Shown: piece by piece, positions 36,320 to 48,300 of the stretch
Position numbering within the stretch: the stretch's first letter is position 1
Layout of the letters: each line of letters starts with the position of its first letter
From: Larix kaempferi
Taxonomy: Eukaryota > Streptophyta > Pinopsida > Pinales > Pinaceae
NCBI GenBank assembly: GCA_027924585.1
Contig: BSBM01001444.1
Span: 3,303,246-3,367,245, forward strand
DNA: 64,000 nucleotides
Direction: 5' to 3'
Made by a program: the position numbers and the translations under genes
The notes under the pieces: generated by a model
The model's database searches: none
The model's input: the letters and a program-made list of their open reading frames with translations, nothing else
What the model was told of the DNA's origin: nothing

Positions 36320-39031
36320 AATCTTTATAGGAGAGGGAAAATTCTACATTGTTAGGTTTCAAGCATGCAATGGTTATAAAGATACACACATGGTGAAACT
36401 TACCAATTCATGGTATTGATACATAGGGTATGTAAATAAGGATTTACATTTTCACCTATGTTTATGTTAGTTACAATACAATATTAAGACAGATGCCTTG
36501 CATATAATAATTGAAATTAGAATTATGAATGTGCCAAATATAACTCAATCTAACAACTATTCCTAAATGGCATTGTGAAAATATTAAAGAAGAATACAAA
36601 AAGTTGATTTAACCATAATGTATATATTATTGTAATGTTTATGTACACAAATGATGCATTTGTGTAGTAATGCCTTTCTATCACTGTAAGCAATTTCTAT
36701 GAATAGAATAATGAAGTTACAACCATATACGTACAAATGGTGCATTTATGCAACAATGCCTTTTCATTACTATAATCAATTTCTATGAATAGACTAATGA
36801 ATATATATAAAGAGAGGTCCATTGTAGGTAGAGATACATGATTAGACATGATGTGGATATGAATTATGGAGGAGTATCCAACATCATAGCTACACCACTT
36901 TATTCAGCATATAAAACCTCCAGTGTCTGCACCAACGATCATCTCAAGAAAGGTTTCAAAGGTAGGATTTCAATCCATACGCCAATTCTTCAGTTGAGTG
37001 ACATATGTCAATCAATACAAGTCAACTATGTGTCGAGGGATTCAAGTCGACGAGTTTACCTCTCAGTCTATGTTGCATTCAGCGAAAAATCTCATTCAAA
37101 CCATCCATCATTCAATGGCAAGTTTATACAGATCAAACAATGTCGAAGTAAGCCTCCAATCAACATCTTTAAGATCCAGTCGAAGCATAAGTCGGTGTAC
37201 AACAAACAACTAGAGCACCTCCAGATCAAATAGATTACAAGAAAGGAACACGATAGTTAAAGTCGATTGTCGATGATCAACTCTAGGTAATCAACAATCT
37301 TCCGCGCGACAAGTCCACAACACAGATCAAATTTTAGCCACTGTGTGAGACATGCTGAATGCCCAAAACTCTATCAAAATTTTCCTCAGTCCATTCACTT
37401 TAGAAAACATTTTAGATGTTTAACCTTTAGTCAATCCAGAGAATCATCCCGTCAACTACATTTCGATCTACAGACAATTGGATATCGGGAGAAGTCAACC
37501 ATCCAATATGCATGGATTCTACAGGTCGATAGATCCAGATCAAAGCACTAGGGCACATATTTGTTGAAAGAATGTTTAGGGAATGCCCCCGGTAGTATAG
37601 CTAGACCCAGAACATCAAATAGTGATATATCACAACTAGAATAGCCAGATCATGCCAAACAAATATATGCTAATTAAATCACCAATGGAAATATTCTCAT
37701 TCTGTGAATCCTCAGATCACAGAATCTTTATAGGAGAGGGAAAATTCTACATTGTTAGGTTTCAAGCATGCAATGGTTATGAAGATGCACACATGGTGAA
37801 ACTTATATGATACCATTTCATGGTATTGATACATAGGGTATGTAAATAAGGATTTACATTTTCACCTATGTTTATGTTAGTTACAATACAATATTAAGAC
37901 AAATTCCTTGCATATAATAATTGAAATTAGAATTATGAATGTGCCAAATATAACTCAATCTAACAACTATTGTAGTAATGCCTTTCTATCACTGTAAGCA
38001 ATTTCTATGAATAGAATAATGAAGTTACAACCATATACGTACAAATGGTGCATTTATGCAACAATGCCTTTTCATTAGTATAATCGATTTCTATGAATAG
38101 ACTATTGAATAGATATAAAGAGAGGTCCATTGCAGGTAGAGACACATGATTAGACATGACATGGATATGAATTATGGAGGAGTATCCAACATCATAGCTA
38201 CACCACTTTATTCAGCATATAAAACCTCCAGTGTCTGCACCAACGATCATCTCAAGAAAGGTTTCAAAGGTAGGGTTTCAATCCATACGCCAATTCTTCA
38301 GTCGAGTGACATATGTCAATCAATACAAGTCAACTATGTGTCGAGGGCTTCAAGTCGATGAGTTTACCTCTCAGTCGATGCCGCATTCAGAAAAAAAAAT
38401 CTCATTCAAACCATCCATCATTCAATGGCAAGTTTATACAGATCCAACAATGTCGAAGTAAGCCTCCAATCAACATCTTTAAGATCCAGTCGAAGCATAA
38501 GTTGGTGGACAACAAACAACTAGAGCACCTCCAGATCGAATAGATTACAAGTAGGGAACACAATAGTTAAAGTCGATTGTCGATGATCAACTCCAGGTAA
38601 TCAACAATCTTCTGCGCAACAAGTCCACACCACAGATCAAATTTTAGCCACTATGTGAGACATGCTGAATGCCCAAAACTCTATTAAAATTTTCCTCAGT
38701 CCATTCACTTCAGAAAACATTTTAGATGTTTAACCTTTAGTCGATCCAGAGAATCAGCCTGTCAACTATATTTCGATCTACAGACAATTGGATATTGAGA
38801 GAAGTCAACCATCCAATATGCATGGATTCTACAGGTCGATAGATCAAGATCAAAGCACTAGGGCACATATTTGTTGAAAGTTTGTTTAGGGAATGCCCCC
38901 GGTAGTATAGCTAGACCCAGAACATCAAATAGTGATATATCACAACTAGAATAGCCATATCATGCAAAACAAATGTATGCTCATTAAATCACCGATGGAA
39001 ATATTTTCATTATGTGAATCCTCAGATCACA
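36320..39031. repeat. 1.4-kb tandem duplication
   Basis: Unit 1 is 36,320-37,722 and unit 2 is 37,723-39,031, head to tail. Both begin aatctttataggagaggg and end ctcagatcaca. Identity is high (mid-90s percent by eye). Unit 2 lacks 102 bp present in unit 1 (36,562-36,663). Each unit has a purine-rich tract followed by TGTTAGG near its start, and a TATA-like atataaagagagg near 36,808 or 38,117. A 131-codon ORF in unit 1 (36,838-37,233) is broken in unit 2, arguing against coding. It may be a pair of LTR-like segments without an internal region, or a plain segmental duplication. Confidence 0.88.
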
Positions 39032-39040
39032 AACCAATGA

Positions 39041-39053
39041 GCTCTGCTACCAT
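39041..39053 (-). promoter_or_regulatory. primer binding site beside an LTR edge
   Basis: Minus strand reads CCCAACA then directly TGGTAGCAGAGC, one base off the copia site TGGTATCAGAGC. The LTR would extend right from 39,053 (plus: TGTTGGGACAAG). The 1.4-kb duplication lies where the internal region should be. No partner LTR was found. Confidence 0.55.
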
Positions 39054-39317
39054 GTTGGGACAAGTGATAAACTAGCAGAATAGAAAGACATTTCCAGAAA
39101 ACACTGGTGGTTTCTAAAAACACCATTTGCACTTGAGCATGAAGAACCATGATCCAACAATGTGATGATATACCGATCAAATATATATCTATAAATAGGT
39201 TTGGATAGAATCCCAAAACCCAAAACCAACAATCATGGGACCATATTATCCATAAAAAGTGGATTTTAAATCCAAAGTGGACATAAGTCGATGAGGGTAC
39301 TAGCATATCATAGGTTC

Positions 39318-39515
39318 CAATAGTTGATGATGAGTGATGTCATTCATCATCATCATCTTGTTAAGGATGATGATGAATAGGATGACGATCGTCATGATGA
39401 TGATGACGACGACAATGACGATGATGATGATGATGAGGATGGTGATGATGATGATGATCAAGCTGATGATGCCGATGACGTTGATGATCATGATGTTGAT
39501 GATGATGCTACTGTG
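39318..39515. repeat. GAT/GAC trinucleotide repeat
   Basis: About 200 bp of interrupted gat, gac and atg triplets, with strand-wide open frames of Met/Thr on plus and Ile/Val on minus that are composition artefacts. Confidence 0.9.
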
Positions 39516-39839
39516 ATTTATATTTATTAAATTCATATTTTTTATTGTTATATATATTTATATATAACAAAATTCAAAATAACTATAAAATAAAAACAAA
39601 TTTTATTTACCTCCCTAGTCCCATGCTCGACATTCTAGTCCTACATTGGGTGCTCCATTACCAAATTTCATTTACCTCCCCTAGTTGCACGCGAGAAAGC
39701 CATTACAGACTCCATACACAATCCATTACACACTTCATCACACACTCCATAACTGTCAGCACTTCATACCCGCAAGCAACATAGATTTCATACCATTGTG
39801 TGCTCGACACTCCATACCCACGAGAAATAGAGACTTCAA

Positions 39840-39929
39840 GCAGATATTTCAAGGCCAACATCCTTGATAAAGCAAATATTTCAAGGCCAACATCCTTGAT
39901 AAAGCAAATATTTCAAGGCCAATATGCCT
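39840..39929. repeat. 32-bp tandem repeat, 2.8 units
   Basis: Units start at 39,840, 39,872 and 39,904 with gca(a/g)atatttcaaggccaa; the first two are identical but for one base. Confidence 0.9.
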
Positions 39930-40436
39930 CCAAAATCGGTGAGTTCTCAATCCCCTACCCTTTTGTGGATCAAAATTATGAAAATTACTATTATTAGTAA
40001 ACTAAGGAGGGTTGAGGGCCAAGTAGGTTCATGAGGGATAGATTCTATTGATGAGTACTACTTTACTCCAATTTTATATCTTGTAGCAATCATCCCCTGT
40101 TTCATTGGTTCGCTTGGATAGCTCTGCGAAACCCTCAATCCCATGAAGGCCATCAAATAGATCGATTCATATGAATGCTAAGGTCATTTGCATCAAATAT
40201 GTGTGAAGGCTATTCAGATCGATTTACATGAGTGTTTCAACTTGCAATAAATACTAGTTGTTTTACCATGCAAGAGATTGATTTTTTTATGAGATTGTGG
40301 ACTATAACATGCTATGAAAAAAATGCCTACGGTTGTTTTTTAAAGTTTATGAACTGTATATTCTTCTAGTTCCTTCTCTTCTCTTGCTTGTGTACTAATC
40401 TAGGAGTTTGCTCCCAAAAGTATTTCTAAACTAACT

Positions 40437-41575
40437 ATGGCATCTAAGACATCAAAAGCCACATGAACATGTAATGACACACCTCCTAGACAGGAAACCA
40501 ATTCTATACCTCCAATGACCCAACCTGTTGAAGGACAACAATCCAACACACTTGTTACTACCACGGTTATGTTACCCATTCCTTCCCCACCTCAAAACTC
40601 GCGGGGAGGATACTCTTTATCCCCTACCTTCCTTACCGGTAATGTTAATACTACAGTAGATAATCAACAACCCGTGTTGGGTCAACCTTTACTTAGTGGT
40701 CAGCAAGTTGTTGCTGGGGGGCAACCCTCATCTCTTAACCATAATACTCCAGGAGGAGTTCCCATCGGTCCTTCCATTGGAAATTCCTTACCTCCCGGAC
40801 CTTCCACTACGGGATTATCCCATGTCGAGGGACCATCCAATGTAATTCAACCACCATGGAGTCAAGCGTATCCAGGTTATCTTAACCCTATGTCGGGACA
40901 ACTCAATCTCGGAAACGCACTCTATGGGGTATCCTACCCCGGAAATCCATACACTCCAATGGGACAGCAAAATGTTTTACAACACGGAACCCCACCTACA
41001 ATCCCTCAAGTCCCACCACCCCCATTTGGTCCACCACCACCTCCCATTGGAGGCGGTGAGCCCCCCCACAACTCCGGAGGATGTGGACCTCTACCTTCTG
41101 GTGGAGAACCACCTCATTCCGGCTATCATGGCCCACCCCCCTTGGTGGCGGAGGTGGAGGTCCTCCCCCTTCAAGAGGAGGCGGAGGACCACCCCCCCAG
41201 TGGTGGCGAACCTCCACCTTATGGTGGAGGACCATCCCATCCTAGCGGTGGTGCTGGAGGACCATCCCATCCTGGTGGTGGTGGTGGAGGACCAACCTAC
41301 TATGGTGGAGGTGGTAGTGGAGGCCCATCCTATCCTGGTGGTAGTGGTGGACCTCTACCATTTGGAGGTGGCCCACCCCCTCCCGACGACGAAGGAGGGC
41401 CCCCACCTTATGTTAACGGGCCACCTTATTATGGTAATGGACCACCTTTTGATGGTGGTGGACCTACTTACGATCCAGGCAATGCACCCCCTTATGGTAA
41501 GTTTCCTCCCGGAAAACCTTACAATCAGTCGATTCAAGGTCCTACCGGTCCATACATGCCTTATCAGCACTATCC
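40437..41575 (+). pseudogene. Pro/Gly-rich gag-like N-terminal ORF of a gypsy element
   Basis: The likely start is ATG 40,437 (MASKTSK), but codon 10 is TGA (40,464); the frame then stays open to 41,681. Residues up to about 185 are Pro/Ser/Gly/Gln-rich; beyond that the protein is repeats of GGP, PPY and GGGPP. Between two C-runs near 41,137 and 41,200 the GGP pattern moves to another frame and back, so two compensating indels have occurred. No capsid domain or zinc knuckle follows. Pro/Gly-rich leaders like this precede the capsid in some plant gypsy gag proteins, which is the basis for the call. Homology-like sequence ends near 41,575, where the opposite-strand ORF begins. Confidence 0.55.
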
Positions 41576-41583
41576 AAAAAAAA

Positions 41584-42499
41584 TTATAAATACACAAAAT
41601 GAAAACTACAAGGGTCATTGTTCTTACCGATATCTCCCCACTCTACTCCCTCAGGCAAAACTAGGTCCGGATCCTCCCTGAAGTCCGTACCACTGTACGG
41701 ATAGTCCTCAATCATGAGTAGTTGGCCTTCCAGCCAGGTAAAGAATCCAGAACCGTATCTGATGATCGGACCCCCGCCACCATGGCAGGACATCACCTCT
41801 GTCCATCGGGCCATGTGTGGATCCCTGGGATCCATGTCATCCAAAGTCACCTGCGGGCGTAAGAGGGGAACCCGCTCCAACAAGAATGAGATCACTATTG
41901 ATCCATACCCGAACTGCTTGAGCTCTCCACACCGACACTTGGTCAGCTGATCTCGAAGGTTGGTGAGGAGTCCCTCACACCAGTTGAACACCTTCAGAGA
42001 CATACAATCCTCCTCATACAACATTTGGGACTTCTTAGCCAAGTGAGCTGCTTGGATCCCTGCTATCCTCACTATGGTGAAGAGTATAGCACGCAATGGA
42101 CAATCTCGCACCTCTTTAATGGGAATCTTCCCACTAGAGGCACGCGCATGTGGAGTACAGTGTTGGGAAATCAAGTCGTCTACCGTTTGGTCACTCCCTC
42201 GCGATCCGGTGAGTGATACATTATCCCCCCTCCGGGATAATCCTATCAAGAAATAGATGTCATCAACATCTATAGTCAATATATTTTCTCCGATCATGAA
42301 GTACTGCTGCGATGCATCCCAACTCCAAAGCATATGCTCCAGTAGTAGGACTTGGTCCCTCATGCCCTGGACCTGGAATAACTTTAACAACCCACAGGTC
42401 CTCAATGCCTCCACACACAATAGATCGTTTGCTGCTTGCACATCTTCCACCTCATGCTCACGCTCACGCCATTCTAGAACCATGTCGGCGGCCACAAAC
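41584..42499 (-). CDS. exon-like ORF of unknown function, opposite strand to gag
   Basis: An open frame with an ATG at 42,483 (MVLEWREREHEVED) runs about 300 codons with no stop. It has mixed, globular composition: FMIGENILTIDVDDIYFLIG, then GLSRRGDN, HCTPHARASSGKIPI, and a CRCGELKQFGYGS block. The pattern of a short hydrophobic DDIYFLIGLS motif recalls the plant mobile domain-type ORFs carried by transposons, but I cannot assign it firmly. A TTTGACAG acceptor-like site ends at 42,500 and a GTAAGA donor-like site starts at 41,627, so 42,499-41,628 (872 bp) looks like an internal exon. Downstream coding sequence would have been displaced by the gag-like ORF. It is the longest undamaged frame in the window. 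Confidence 0.55.
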
Positions 42500-45170
42500 C
42501 TGTCAAAGGAAGCATTTCAACATCATTAGACCTCACCCAAACCATCAAAACTTTTTCTTGTGGCTTAGTTTTGATTTTTGAGATGGACGTTTCCGTCGTC
42601 GCACCTCGTCTTTGCAAATAGGGCGACATCGTTAAAAGACACCTTCTGGTTTTGCGACGACCTGGGTTCGTTGCAGTTCCCGTAAGGGATACCTACGACG
42701 ACCCGAGGGCACAAAAACCCCTCACAAATCAACCCCAAAAACCTAAAAAATGGACAAAAAATGAAATTGTAAACCACTAGAAAGGTGTTGGCTGAGATTT
42801 AGGTTTACTTGCTCCGAATGGCTTGTGAAATGGTCACTCATAGCTCTGGCAATCGATGAATGAAATTCTACTCCAAATGGCACTTTCTTCTCCCCAATTT
42901 GGCAAATAACAATGGTAACTATATTTGGTCATTTTTTCTATTTTATAAACAAAAAGGAATATTCTTTTTCAAATTTAGATGCTCTATTGGTTATTTGCTA
43001 TAGTTTTGATCATTTTTACTGCATTTGAATGCCCAGTTGACTATTTGACCTAGTTTTCAAGCATGCAAGAGACGTTAAGTGTTTCATTTGCGTCGTTTTC
43101 GCATCGTAGCGATCATCTCAGGTATGAACAACCCGTTGAATGTTTTTGTTGTTATTTTCATTCGTTAGATTTCAATTATTTAATGATGATGAGCTTACTC
43201 TTTGTTCTTTCTCGTGCTCTTAAAACCATGAGAATAAGTCACCAAGTTATGATTTATCACTTTTCCAAGCTCGTTAAACTCCTACGGAAAAGGAACCCCC
43301 CCGAAGTCTATCTTTAAGCTCTTTTCAGGCTCTTGAAATACGAAAAGATCGCCAAGCAAACTTGTCACGTTCACGCTTGCTAAAGTATTTGAACGGTCGT
43401 ATCCTTGGTGATAGTTTACCCCTTTTTCGGACCAGGGGGCACTATTTACGAAAAAGGTATACTCCAGCCAATCATGACTGGAAGAGTCCTCTCCCGTGTT
43501 GTTTTACCCTTTTTCGGGCGACGAGGATAACTTTATGAAAAAGGACCGTTGGAGTCTTCTTTAGTTCTTCTCAGACTCTCTAAACATGAAATGACGACCG
43601 AGTTTACCTTCTATGGAATCGTTAAAATATAACATTGAAGGGCCCGTAATGGGATGAATCCCTCCTCTCCCAGGTTCAGAAAATTTTTGGGATTGGACTC
43701 ATCTATGATATGAGCTATACCAAGCATCTGGTTACCCTCATCAAGCTCGTAAAAAACACATGAGGCACTCATCATTCATGATGGGGAAAAGGGAAATATT
43801 TTATGTTACACTCTTTATCTGTGGCAGTACCTAGTCGTTCTTGAACAAGGCACTCATTTGCATTTGCATACTGCACTTGGATCATGCGTTTGTCCTCGAG
43901 TTTTGCCTACTTCCTGAGTCTTGTTACTCCTTTGGGTCATCCAAAGAATACTTCCACCAATCAGTTGCGTTAGGAGTTGGTGTCGTACTCGTCATGTCAA
44001 TACTGCCAAGTCATGCCATGCCCATGTTCAAGAATACTTTCACCACTCATTATCTGCAGTCAGTACACCTTCCACCATGTCGGTCTACTCTGAGTCAGTC
44101 TTGTATGTTACTATACCATCCGATCTACTCCAAACATCTGTTATCGAGTTTCGTGTCGATGATGGGGGATTCATCATGGCCCTCCTTCGACGGATTCATC
44201 CTTGTCGACTTCAAATCATCATTCGAGGATATTATCTAGAAACCAATCGAGTACCTTGGGCCTGCGTGCCTCAATGGCAGGTTACCTCGCTTTCAACATG
44301 AGTTTACATCATTACTTCTTGATTGAAATATTTCGTTAAGCGTTCGACTTCAACTCATTTATTCGTGCTTGACGATATGTACTGTGATACCTGGGGAATC
44401 ATTGACATTAATGGTGATTTCCCTCGCGCTTGTTAAAAGTATACATCAATGACCGGTAATCAAGTGGTTTCTACCATGTTCGACGTCAAGACATTTGTAA
44501 TCACATGGGCAAATTCGTATCATTGCAGGTTCGACTTGAAGACCCTGGGGAGTCATGTTTTACCCAGGTTGAAATGGAGATTGTTTTGAGTCATATTACA
44601 CAGATCCACTTTTGTATTGGTCATGGTTGTGTTATCATCTCATCATGGATCTATGCTTGTGTCTAATAGCCATGATTGTGTTTAGTCGGTCATTACTACC
44701 ATGGATCCGCACTGTATTGGTCGGCAACCGTGTTGTGAGTCATATGAGACTGTGTACTCAGAGTCAGTTATACTACAGCAGCATCCTTCGTCCGACAAGT
44801 CCATTTCCATTCCTTCTGTCAAAGCATTTCACCTGTTCAGTTTCAACAGCTTCATGCTTTGGGGGGCATTCTGTTACGCCTAAATATTGCTACCCTGAAG
44901 TTTCCCATTACTAGAGGGATTAACTGACCTACTTTTCAAGGTCATCGCAGTTCACCTTTGTGCAACATGCGACGTCGCAGGTTTTCCTAATGCAGCCTGC
45001 GACGATGTTAGTTAGTTGGATAAAAGAGCATCTTCGAGCCCATTCTCGAAGCTAAGTGATGTGGAGCCCTATCCCTAGCCTTTAAGGGAGCTGGAATTCG
45101 GTTCCCTAGCCCTTGGGTGAGATCCCCTATCTCTCCCCTACCATATCTCAACTTATCCTATCCTCTTAGT
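42500..45170 (+). other. probable upstream (U3) part of LTR-X, no gene
   Basis: No coding motif. Contains paired words such as acctttttcggacc/ccctttttcgggcg near 43,420-43,520 and gcgacgtcgcagg/gcctgcgacgatg near 44,970-45,005. The last 110 bases before the TATA box (ccctatccctag, ggttccctag) resemble 59,580-59,650 on the other strand, tying this stretch to the LTR-X family. A start at TGTTGGCTGAG near 42,787 is possible but unproven. Confidence 0.45.
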
Positions 45171-45555
45171 CCTATATAAGTGAAGCTCGTTCCCATTCCA
45201 AAGGGAGGAAATCTATAGTATCTACATGCTGGTGAAATTAGCTTAGGAGAGATCTCTACTCATCCCTTGAGAGATCCATCATCCCTTTGGAGGCTTTTGA
45301 ATTGGCTTGATCGAAGAAGGATTGCTACGTTAAGTCATTGGTTGTAATCACTTCCTTCTATGTACTTTCCCTTTTATACAGTAATATAAATGCTTTCCAC
45401 CAAATCTCATTGCATTGATGATGTTTTGTGTAGTTTTCCTGCTTAACTACTTGCTTAGATCTATTATTGTTTAGGTGCATTTTACTACTTGTTTTGTTTC
45501 TGTATTGTCTTGACAGGTTTTGCAGCTGAGATCTAAAGACCATCAAGCTTGGATC
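45171..45555 (+). repeat. LTR-X R/U5, left part (interrupted by Copia-2)
   Basis: Begins with TATA box cctatataag (45,171-45,180). It matches, in opposite orientation, 54,966-54,594: shared words include acatgctggtgaaatta, aggttgtaatca, acagtaatat and ttagatc(a/t)attattgttta. The match breaks at 45,555 where Copia-2 is inserted and resumes at 52,018. Confidence 0.8.
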
Positions 45556-46148
45556 TATTATTTTTTCGATAATTTCATTCCATTATCATTCAGGATCACT
45601 AACAGAATAACATGTACAACATATCAATCATAAACACAATCATGCAAGCACACAAGAGGCATAGAGTTTCACCAGGGAAAATCAAGAAGGTGAAAAACCC
45701 CGCAACTTCCTCAGAGATAGAATAAAACCAAGTACAAGATCACAAGGATCAAACCCAAAGATATGTCTCTAGCAGATGCTCCTCCTCTTCCACAAGTGTG
45801 CCACTTTCTCTCTTAGCTATGCGAGCTTGAGAAGTGAGTGAATGAATAGAATGAAGGACACACCCCTCTTATTTATACTTGACTTGACTTGCCAATTAAT
45901 TCACTGGGGCCGACTTTCTACTCAAGTCTAATAACCCACCCACATGACCTAATCAGGGCCGACCCCTCATTGGTGGTCTAATAACCTATCAATACAAATG
46001 ACAACACTTGTCAATACACATGACGACACTTCCAAATACAAATGACGACACTTCCAATCAAAGGAATAATACATCTCTGTGGGATATACAATAAAGTACA
46101 AATGTAATACATAGAAGAATATCTTTCGAGGTTACAAATACATCAACA
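45556..46148 (-). repeat. Copia-2 LTR (3' LTR on minus strand)
   Basis: Matches 51,414-52,017 throughout and ends ACATCAACA. TATA box (GTATAAATAA, minus) near 45,869-45,878. The outer end reads TATTATTTTT where the other LTR has TGTTAATTTT, so the terminal TG is mutated. Minus-strand AAGAGGGAG at 46,149-46,157 is the polypurine tract. Confidence 0.9.
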
Positions 46149-46629
46149 CTCCCTCTTAACTAGGAAGGTATTCTTTCGTCACGGGTCATCTATACATATT
46201 GGCGCAAGTCTTTAATTCTGGAGCTAGATCATCACCACCGGATCGCGGAGCATAAACATCATCACTACTGTTGTACTCGACATCTCAATCACTGGGATAT
46301 CTCTGAATTCTACTCGTCATAGGAAGTTCTACAGAGCCAGCCCTTTTTCACGCTGGATGTAGGCCCACCACCTGTAGGTCTTCATCAGCACTGGCCATAC
46401 TGTGGAATCCTCAGGACTGATTACGTGAGTCAACAAAACCTTGTAAGAGCATCCCAGGACTTTTACGAGCACACAACTCAACCTATCGGATCTCCCAAGA
46501 CCTTTTACATGCCACTGCACAACCTGTCCACGGCCACAGAGTATCATCCGGATACTCACGATCATACTGATCATAACATTGTTCACGAAGCACAACCCAG
46601 ATTCACATCACACAACACTTACACTCACC

Positions 46630-47060
46630 GGCATGGGAAGACACACTTCAACCATCCGTGAACGGCTTAGCACTTATATCTGCGCCATGGGAAAACACAC
46701 TTCAACCATGCAAGAATGGCACCGCATTTATATCCATAACCATGGGAAGACACACTTCAACCATGCTAGGAATGGCACAATACTTATATCGCAGCCATGG
46801 GAAGACAAACTTCAACCATGCTCGAATGGCCCCAGCCCTTACATCTTCACCGTGGGAGAACACATCTACACCTTGTGAAGAATGGCTTCAGCCCTTACAT
46901 ATTTACTGTGGGAGAACACATCTACACCTTGTAAAGAATGGCTCAACAATTACATCACGACCTTGGGAGAACACATCTACACCTTTGTCGGAAAAGCTCG
47001 AAAATTATATCATGACCATGGGAGAACACATCTACACCATGTCTGAAAAGCCTATGTGCA
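46630..47060. repeat. tandem array in Copia-2 3' non-coding region, 54-58 bp units
   Basis: About eight units share ccatgggaagacacacttcaa or the variant gtgggagaacacatctacac, followed by catg(c)-aatggc and ttatat. A lone further unit lies near 47,333. Between 47,090 and 47,330 shorter words (catcgtcctgatgc, atccaactgatgcatata) are repeated. Confidence 0.85.
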
Positions 47061-47392
47061 TCTGTGTCTTCGGAACTCATCACACATGATCATCCTAATC
47101 ATCGTCATTGCATCGTCCTGATGCATGTTGTCCAGAGCATCGTCCTGATACTCATAATCCATCATCAACCTAATCATACAATGTATCCACCTGATACATA
47201 TCATCATACATGATCCAACTGATGCATATACATATACATGATCCAACTGATCATACACAACATCCAACTGATGCATATACAGAGAAGTAACTGGAGCATC
47301 GTCTTGATGCTCATCATCCAGCGCTTACATCCATAGCCATGGGAAGGATCCTCCTCTCACCATGCTTGGAATGGCTCCTTCAAATGTGTCCA

Positions 47393-48300
47393 TCACTTCT
47401 TCCTTGAAGTGTCGTCAATCTGAATAACACCAAGCCTCTCTCTGAAGTACTCAAACTTCACTATGGCTAGTGGTTTTGTCAACACATCTGCAACCTGCTC
47501 ATCCGTCGCAACATACAGGAGCTTCACTGCTCCTCTCTGCACCATATCCCTGATATAGTGATATTTGATCTCAATGTGCTTCGACCTGTCGTGAAACACC
47601 GGGTTCTCAGACAGCTTCACACAACTCTAGTTGTCACAAAAGATACCAGTAGCCTCCAATGGGAGATCAAATAACTCAGACAGTAGCTTCCTAAGCCATA
47701 CTGCCTCACAACTAGCCAAAAAAGCTGCAACATACTCTGCTTCGGCTGTACTTAGTGCTACACGGGATTGCTTCCTGCTAAACCAAGAGATCACACTTGA
47801 TCCCATACTGAAGCGGCATCCAGAAGTGCTCTTCCTATCTACAACACTGCCTTCCCAATCTGAATCAACATAACCTTGCAGGTTAAACTTTTGATTCGCA
47901 TCATACTTGAGCCCATAATCAATTGTACCCTTCAGGTACCTCAAAATATGCTTTACAGCAACAAGGTGAACACCTCTCGGATCCGTTAGGAACTAGCTCA
48001 ATGTGTTCACTGCAAAGCAAATATCCGGTCTCATGTTCGTCAGGTACATCAAGGACCCAATCATTTGACGATACATAGTGACATCAACCGGCTTAGATGA
48101 AGCATCACACATAAGCTTCAGGTTCGATGCCATAGGTGTGGCCATGGCCTTGCAATCCATCATCCCGAACCTCTTCAGGATCTCTACTACATACTTCCCT
48201 TGTCCAAGGAAGATCCCATCTGCACTCTGCCACACCTCCATGCCTAGAAAATAGTGCATCATCCCCAAGTCCTTAATCTCAAACTCGGCGGCAAGCATCC
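47393..48300 (-). pseudogene. Copia-2 pol 3' end: RT thumb and RNase H
   Basis: Starts at the deletion junction with LAAEFEIKDLGMMHYFLGME, then GQGKYVVEILKRFGMM, MATPMASNLKL and MYLTNMRPDICFAVN of the RT end. RNase H follows with YVDSDWEGS, RKSTSGCRFSMG, LSTAEAEYVA and HDRSKHIEIKYHYIRD, ending ADVLTKPLA at 47,393. Catalytic residues of RNase H are present. In-frame TAG stops at 47,993-47,995 and 47,627-47,629 both replace what relatives have as Gln. The frame differs from the upstream pol frame because of the deletion. Confidence 0.9.

Larger units (their letters stand above)
39054..40436. other. LTR-like remnant, microsatellite and short repeats; no gene
   Basis: 39,054-39,310 follows the LTR edge and contains a TATAAATAGG box (plus) near 39,190. 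A GAT microsatellite and a 32-bp tandem repeat follow. 39,990-40,436 is leader-like sequence just upstream of the gag-like ORF, with no recognisable LTR end. Confidence 0.5.

Noticed and set aside
36838-38543. 131-codon ORF in the 1.4-kb duplication as a gene
   Set aside because: The second copy is broken by stops and indels and the sequence has no motif.
39300-39536. Ile-rich and Met-rich ORFs near 39.4 kb
   Set aside because: Translation of a GAT microsatellite.
43841-44301. Overlapping plus ORFs of 132 and 126 codons
   Set aside because: Two overlapping frames with similar composition, no motif, in what appears to be the upstream part of an LTR.
46425-47089. Repeat-derived plus-strand ORFs in Copia-2
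   Set aside because: They run antisense to the element through the tandem array, and consist of translated repeat units.
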